A stretch of 64,000 nt of DNA from positions 1 through 64,000 of the forward strand of contig CAVPXC010000015.1 of the NCBI GenBank assembly GCA_963709505.1, read 5' to 3'. The notes beneath the pieces were generated by a model. The model saw nothing but the letters and a program-made list of their open reading frames with translations. It had not been told where the DNA came from and made no database searches. Every line of letters begins with the position of its first letter. Position 1 is the first letter of the stretch. This DNA is from CAVPXC01 sp963709505 (lineage in GTDB: Bacteria; Chloroflexota; Anaerolineae; JAAEKA01). Positions 61,531 through 64,000 of the stretch are shown here, piece by piece. The translations under genes and the position numbers were made by a program.

Positions 61531-62686
61531 ACGGCCTGCGATACATTGGAGAAGGCGGAGCGATATGACCAGGTTCGCCATGCAGGTACGCAGACAGAAT
61601 GTTGACTGCCCCTACGACGTCCCGGTGGAACACGCCACCGCAAGCCACGCATTGGTAAATGCGTCCGCTGGGCTTTTTCCTCTGCCCACACACGGGGCAT
61701 GTTTGGGACGTGTAGCGCTCATCCTGCAGCACGACCTCGATCCCGACACGCTCGGCTTTGTACGCGATGTACTGGCGCAGTCGCCCATGCGACCAGCCAG
61801 ACACCTTCTGGTTCGTTCTGTGACCCAGGTTGACCCCATCGGCGATGTCCCGTACGTCGCCGATGACGATCTTGCCCGCACGACGGGCCACCGCATGATC
61901 GACGACCGCTCGGCTGACCTTGTGCAGGATGTCCTTTTCCCGGCGTTCCTGCTGGGCCTTGAAACAGTTCATGCGTTTTTGGATGCGCTTCTTGTTGTTC
62001 GACCCGCGTTTCTTCTTGTCGCGCAAGGAAGCGAGTTCCGACCGGCGCTTGTTGCCATACTGCTTGCAAGCCCTGAGCGCCCGACAGGAGAGCACCAGGG
62101 CTTGTTCGGTATCCGCTACGACGGCCGGATGGATCTCGCCCATATCGACCGCCAACACCCGGTCGCCAGGGGCGGATGGCGGCACAAGGCCATCTTCAAG
62201 TACCATGTGCCAGGTGTACTTGTAGGACTTCCTGTCGAAGACGAGTCGGACTTCCAAGACCCGGCAAGACTCCCAAGCTGGCGGAACAGACACCGTGATC
62301 GGAACCAGGCCCCGAGCTCGAGCCAGCAGCAGGGTACTGCCGTTCTTGCGGATGCCTGTGTTCTTCCAGATCGTGCTACGGAAGCCGCGGATGCGCTTGG
62401 GATATCGGGCATCCGTGTTCCCGCTCCGCTTCATCGTCTTCGCTGTCTTGCAGGATCGGTAGAAAGCTTGCTGGGCAGCGTCCCGGCTGTGGGCGTGCAG
62501 GATGGTTCCGCCCGACTGGTAGTCTTCCCAGCGGTAGGCCGACTTCTCAGAGAGCCAGACGCCCTTCTTACGGAAGGTGCGCCAATGGTTGGCGAGCACC
62601 GCACCGTAGTGTCTGGCGCTCTCCCTATTCAGTTCATCGGCCAGAGCCTTACGGCCCCGGTAGGGAAGTGTCTGCGTCGTGATCAT
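61412..62686 (-). CDS. tnpB: TnpB, RNA-guided nuclease of the IS605 element
   Basis: A 424-residue TnpB. RuvC catalytic Asp in VLAVDMGEIHPAVV, Glu in VVLQDERYTSQTCPVCGQRK with the zinc knuckle C-P-V-C ... C-V-A-C, last Asp in HRDVVGAVNILSAYL; GKIVIGDVRDIADGV lies between. All three catalytic residues and the zinc finger are present, so it looks active. TnpB proteins cut DNA next to the transposon's target motif (TTGAC would be expected here) using a guide RNA from the right end. Intact frame. Confidence 0.92.
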   Translation of the reverse strand: MITTQTLPYRGRKALADELNRESARHYGAVLANHWRTFRKKGVWLSEKSAYRWEDYQSGGTILHAHSRDAAQQAFYRSCKTAKTMKRSGNTDARYPKRIRGFRSTIWKNTGIRKNGSTLLLARARGLVPITVSVPPAWESCRVLEVRLVFDRKSYKYTWHMVLEDGLVPPSAPGDRVLAVDMGEIHPAVVADTEQALVLSCRALRACKQYGNKRRSELASLRDKKKRGSNNKKRIQKRMNCFKAQQERREKDILHKVSRAVVDHAVARRAGKIVIGDVRDIADGVNLGHRTNQKVSGWSHGRLRQYIAYKAERVGIEVVLQDERYTSQTCPVCGQRKKPSGRIYQCVACGGVFHRDVVGAVNILSAYLHGEPGHIAPPSPMYRRPFLHETLRSRADTPDLARALHVNSLEAAGLPVPAARHGLG

Positions 62687-63081
62687 AGTTTTGACTGGGC
62701 GGCGATGTACTTCTGGATGGTCTCGCTACTGACGTTACCCGCCGTGCTGGCAAAGTATGAACGAGTCCAGAGCGAAGGCAAACGTTGCAGATGCTTGTGC
62801 TTCTTGCGAAGTTCTCTTGATGTTGCGCCCTTGCATTCTTGCACAATATCTGCCGCTGCATCGATGGGCCAAGCTCGCAGAAACAAGTGGACGTGGTCTG
62901 GCTGGATGGCTAACTCAAGGATTGTCCAACCCTTTTCTTCGCACTTAGCCTCGATAAGAGATCGGAGATCCTTAGCTACTTCTCCAACTAATACTGGCTT
63001 GCGCCGTTTCGGGCACCAGATGAGATGGTATACGATCAGGTGTATTCGGTGCTCGTCTCTTTGGTATTCCACGTGTTGCAT
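62683..63081 (-). CDS. tnpA: TnpA, IS200/IS605-type Y1 transposase
   Basis: A 132-residue HUH single-strand transposase: MQHVEYQRDEHRIHLIVYHL, WCPKRRKPVLVGEVAKDLRS, the HUH motif in LAIQPDHVHLFLRA, and the C-terminal catalytic Tyr in SSETIQKYIAAQ. Start at 63081; nine upstream codons are open too. Its TGA overlaps the tnpB ATG. Intact. Confidence 0.92.
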   Translation of the reverse strand: MQHVEYQRDEHRIHLIVYHLIWCPKRRKPVLVGEVAKDLRSLIEAKCEEKGWTILELAIQPDHVHLFLRAWPIDAAADIVQECKGATSRELRKKHKHLQRLPSLWTRSYFASTAGNVSSETIQKYIAAQSKL

Positions 63082-63478
63082 TATACAACTATTTCTACTG
63101 GCGTCCAAATCTGAGACTCTGGCTACCCTGGCCCGTGCCGGGCTGCGGGCACGGGAAGCCGGGGAAAAGCCCGCCTACCCAGCCAGGGAGCTGGGCGTAC
63201 TGGTCCGCCAGGGCTGAAGCCCTGCGGCTTGCGGCGGGCTGATCTCGGTCAAGGCCGGCGCCGGTCACCTGCACATTACGGTGGACGGCGAGTGCACACC
63301 GGCAGGCCAGGCAGTCACCAAGGACGATACCCACCTGCACTACGGCAAGGGCCAAGTGGAAGCCACGCTGGATCTGGCTGCCGGGCCGCACACGCTGTGC
63401 CTGCAGGCCGCCGATAGTGCGCACGTGGCGCTGCCCGGCGCGGGCATGACGCAAGAGATCAGTATCAGGGTGCAGTAG

Positions 63479-63591
63479 AAAAACGCTGCAAACCGTGGAC
63501 TCTCGAACGAGTTCGGGCATTCCCGGCCAGTCGCGGACTCCGCGGACTCCCGAACTTGTTCGGGCATTCCCGGAATCATAGACACACCATC
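63479..63591. repeat. Intergenic repeat CCCGAACTTGTTCGGGCATT
   Basis: Two direct copies of a hairpin unit: CTCGAACGAGTTCGGGCATT followed by CCCGG (63503-63527) and CCCGAACTTGTTCGGGCATT followed by CCCGG (63549-63573). Each can fold. No gene; lies between DUF4399 and the last gene. Confidence 0.65.
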
Positions 63592-64000
63592 ATGTCACAC
63601 CCATACCAAAACCCCGAGACCCTAATCCACCTCGTAGCCCTGGCTAACAGGCTCGAACGAGAAGGACAGTACAACGTCGCCAAGCTGGCGCGAGCGGCTA
63701 TGGATGCCGTAGTCCGTCAGTCAGCCTACGCTATCGAGCTAACGGCTGACAAATCTGTCCTGGCTCAGGAGACCGAAGATGCGGCCACCGCTCTCTCCGC
63801 CATGGGCGTCGGCGCAGACTTGGTAACCGCCCTCCGCCGCGGCGCGGCTGGTCTCCGAAAGGGGCGCTTCACCATGATCGATGAGACGCCCGACGCCTCC
63901 GTCTGCCGCACCTGCGGCTTCGTCGCAATGGGCGATCCGACGCCGCACTGCCCCATGTGCGGCGCCTGGCCGGAGACCTTCCAACGCTTCTTGCCGGTCT
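63592..64000 (+). CDS. Rubredoxin-like zinc-ribbon protein, 3' partial
   Basis: The frame is open from ATG 63592 to the window edge (136 codons so far): MSHPYQNPETLIHLVALANR, EREGQYNVAKLARAAMDAVV, helical, then DASVCRTCGFVAMGDPTPHC and PMCGAWPETFQRF, a two-knuckle Cys motif (C-x2-C ... C-x2-C) as in rubrerythrin C-terminal domains. Helical N-terminus plus rubredoxin tail suggests a rubrerythrin/DinB-like redox or metal protein. Incomplete, so the assignment is open. Confidence 0.6.
   Translation, partial: MSHPYQNPETLIHLVALANRLEREGQYNVAKLARAAMDAVVRQSAYAIELTADKSVLAQETEDAATALSAMGVGADLVTALRRGAAGLRKGRFTMIDETPDASVCRTCGFVAMGDPTPHCPMCGAWPETFQRFLPV

Larger units (their letters stand above)
61395..63247 (-). 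mobile_element. IS605-family insertion (tnpA/tnpB), ~1853 bp
   Basis: Oriented right to left. tnpA (Y1 transposase) and tnpB overlap by 4 bp (ATGA). On the minus strand the left end follows TTGAC (63252-63248), the kind of short target that IS605 elements need, and there is no target duplication. Both ends carry a ~39-bp block with the hairpin CCCGTGCCGGGCTGCGGGCA... (61410-61449 and 63120-63159), and the left end has a second hairpin (GCAGGGCTTCAGCCCTG, 63210-63230). Boundaries are set by restoring the DUF4399 frame, so a shift of a few bases is possible. Confidence 0.85.
61206..63478 (+). pseudogene. DUF4399 lipoprotein gene disrupted by an IS605 element
   Basis: 5' part 61206-61394: signal peptide with lipobox (ALTLSALVAACAPA), VTFVDLANDATVSSPMVVKM, AAENFTVEPAGE. 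3' part 63248-63478: VKAGAGHLHITVDGECTPAG, DTHLHYGKGQVEATLDLAAG, HTLCLQAADSAHVALPGAGM. Deleting 61395-63247 joins GAG to GTC in frame and gives the family-like EPAGEVKAGAGHLHI. DUF4399 proteins are small exported beta-proteins of unknown role. Start at 61206 behind AAGGAG. The insertion makes it non-functional unless the element is excised. Confidence 0.88.

Noticed and set aside
61472..63217. 581-codon open frame antisense to tnpA/tnpB
   Set aside because: Shadow frame; the opposite strand has intact TnpA and TnpB motifs.

Overview
The window is about 64 kb of high-GC bacterial chromosome. Gene content and gene style point to Chloroflexota, probably an Anaerolineae/Caldilineae-type member: a MurA with Asp in place of the catalytic Cys, META/DUF4377 lipoproteins, lamin-tail-domain surface proteins, a GyrB split by inteins, and many dispersed word-like repeats. 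This placement is pattern recognition, not a phylogeny. No rRNA, CRISPR array or prophage was seen.

Layout. 1-7.3 kb (+): methyltransferase, class A penicillin-binding protein, ParB/DUF4032-like protein, pyruvate kinase. 7.3-13.7 kb (-): one translation operon read right to left: tRNA-Thr(TGT), tRNA-Tyr (split by a group I intron that encodes a homing endonuclease), tRNA-Thr(GGT), tuf, rpmG, tRNA-Trp, secE, nusG, rplK, rplA, L10 leader, rplJ, rplL. 13.7-20.2 kb: FFLEE-like protein, DUF29, polysaccharide deacetylase, prs, meaB, LD-carboxypeptidase. 20.2-26.2 kb: an antiporter remnant, gyrB with two inteins, a membrane protein. 26.6-33.4 kb (+): SAM hydrolase, murA, coiled-coil protein, lamin-tail protein. 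33.5-36.1 kb (-): a restriction-modification cassette (C5-cytosine methylase, Vsr fused to DUF4928). 36.4-41.5 kb (+): an ECF sigma factor and an anti-sigma factor fused to an alpha-2-macroglobulin-like membrane protein. 41.5-44.5 kb (-): MBL hydrolase, MaoC hydratase, an unassigned ~400-nt RNA with its own promoter and terminator, EamA transporter. 44.8-46.2 kb (+): BON, Hsp20, FmdB. 46.3-50.1 kb (-): GNAT, recF, dnaN. 50.3-55.0 kb (+): exopolysaccharide locus (glycosyltransferase, two Wzz-like proteins, tyrosine-kinase-like ATPase, RmlA). 55.1-57.0 kb: recN. 57.0-61 kb: META lipoprotein and bPH protein. 61.2-63.5 kb: a DUF4399 lipoprotein gene split by an IS605-type tnpA/tnpB element. The window ends inside a rubredoxin-like gene.

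Three themes recur. First, self-splicing and mobile elements sit in essential genes (tRNA-Tyr intron, two GyrB inteins) and an IS605 sits in an accessory gene. Second, intergenic spaces carry families of short degenerate repeats (units such as GATGAACGATGA, TTGCAGGTTGCA, GAGATAGTG, AGTGTC), often arranged as large hairpins; a related segment is inserted in frame in the first gene. Third, at least eleven genes, several of them housekeeping, contain single-base frameshifts, mostly one extra base in a short homopolymer. I read these as sequence errors and annotate through them, but they could be real.
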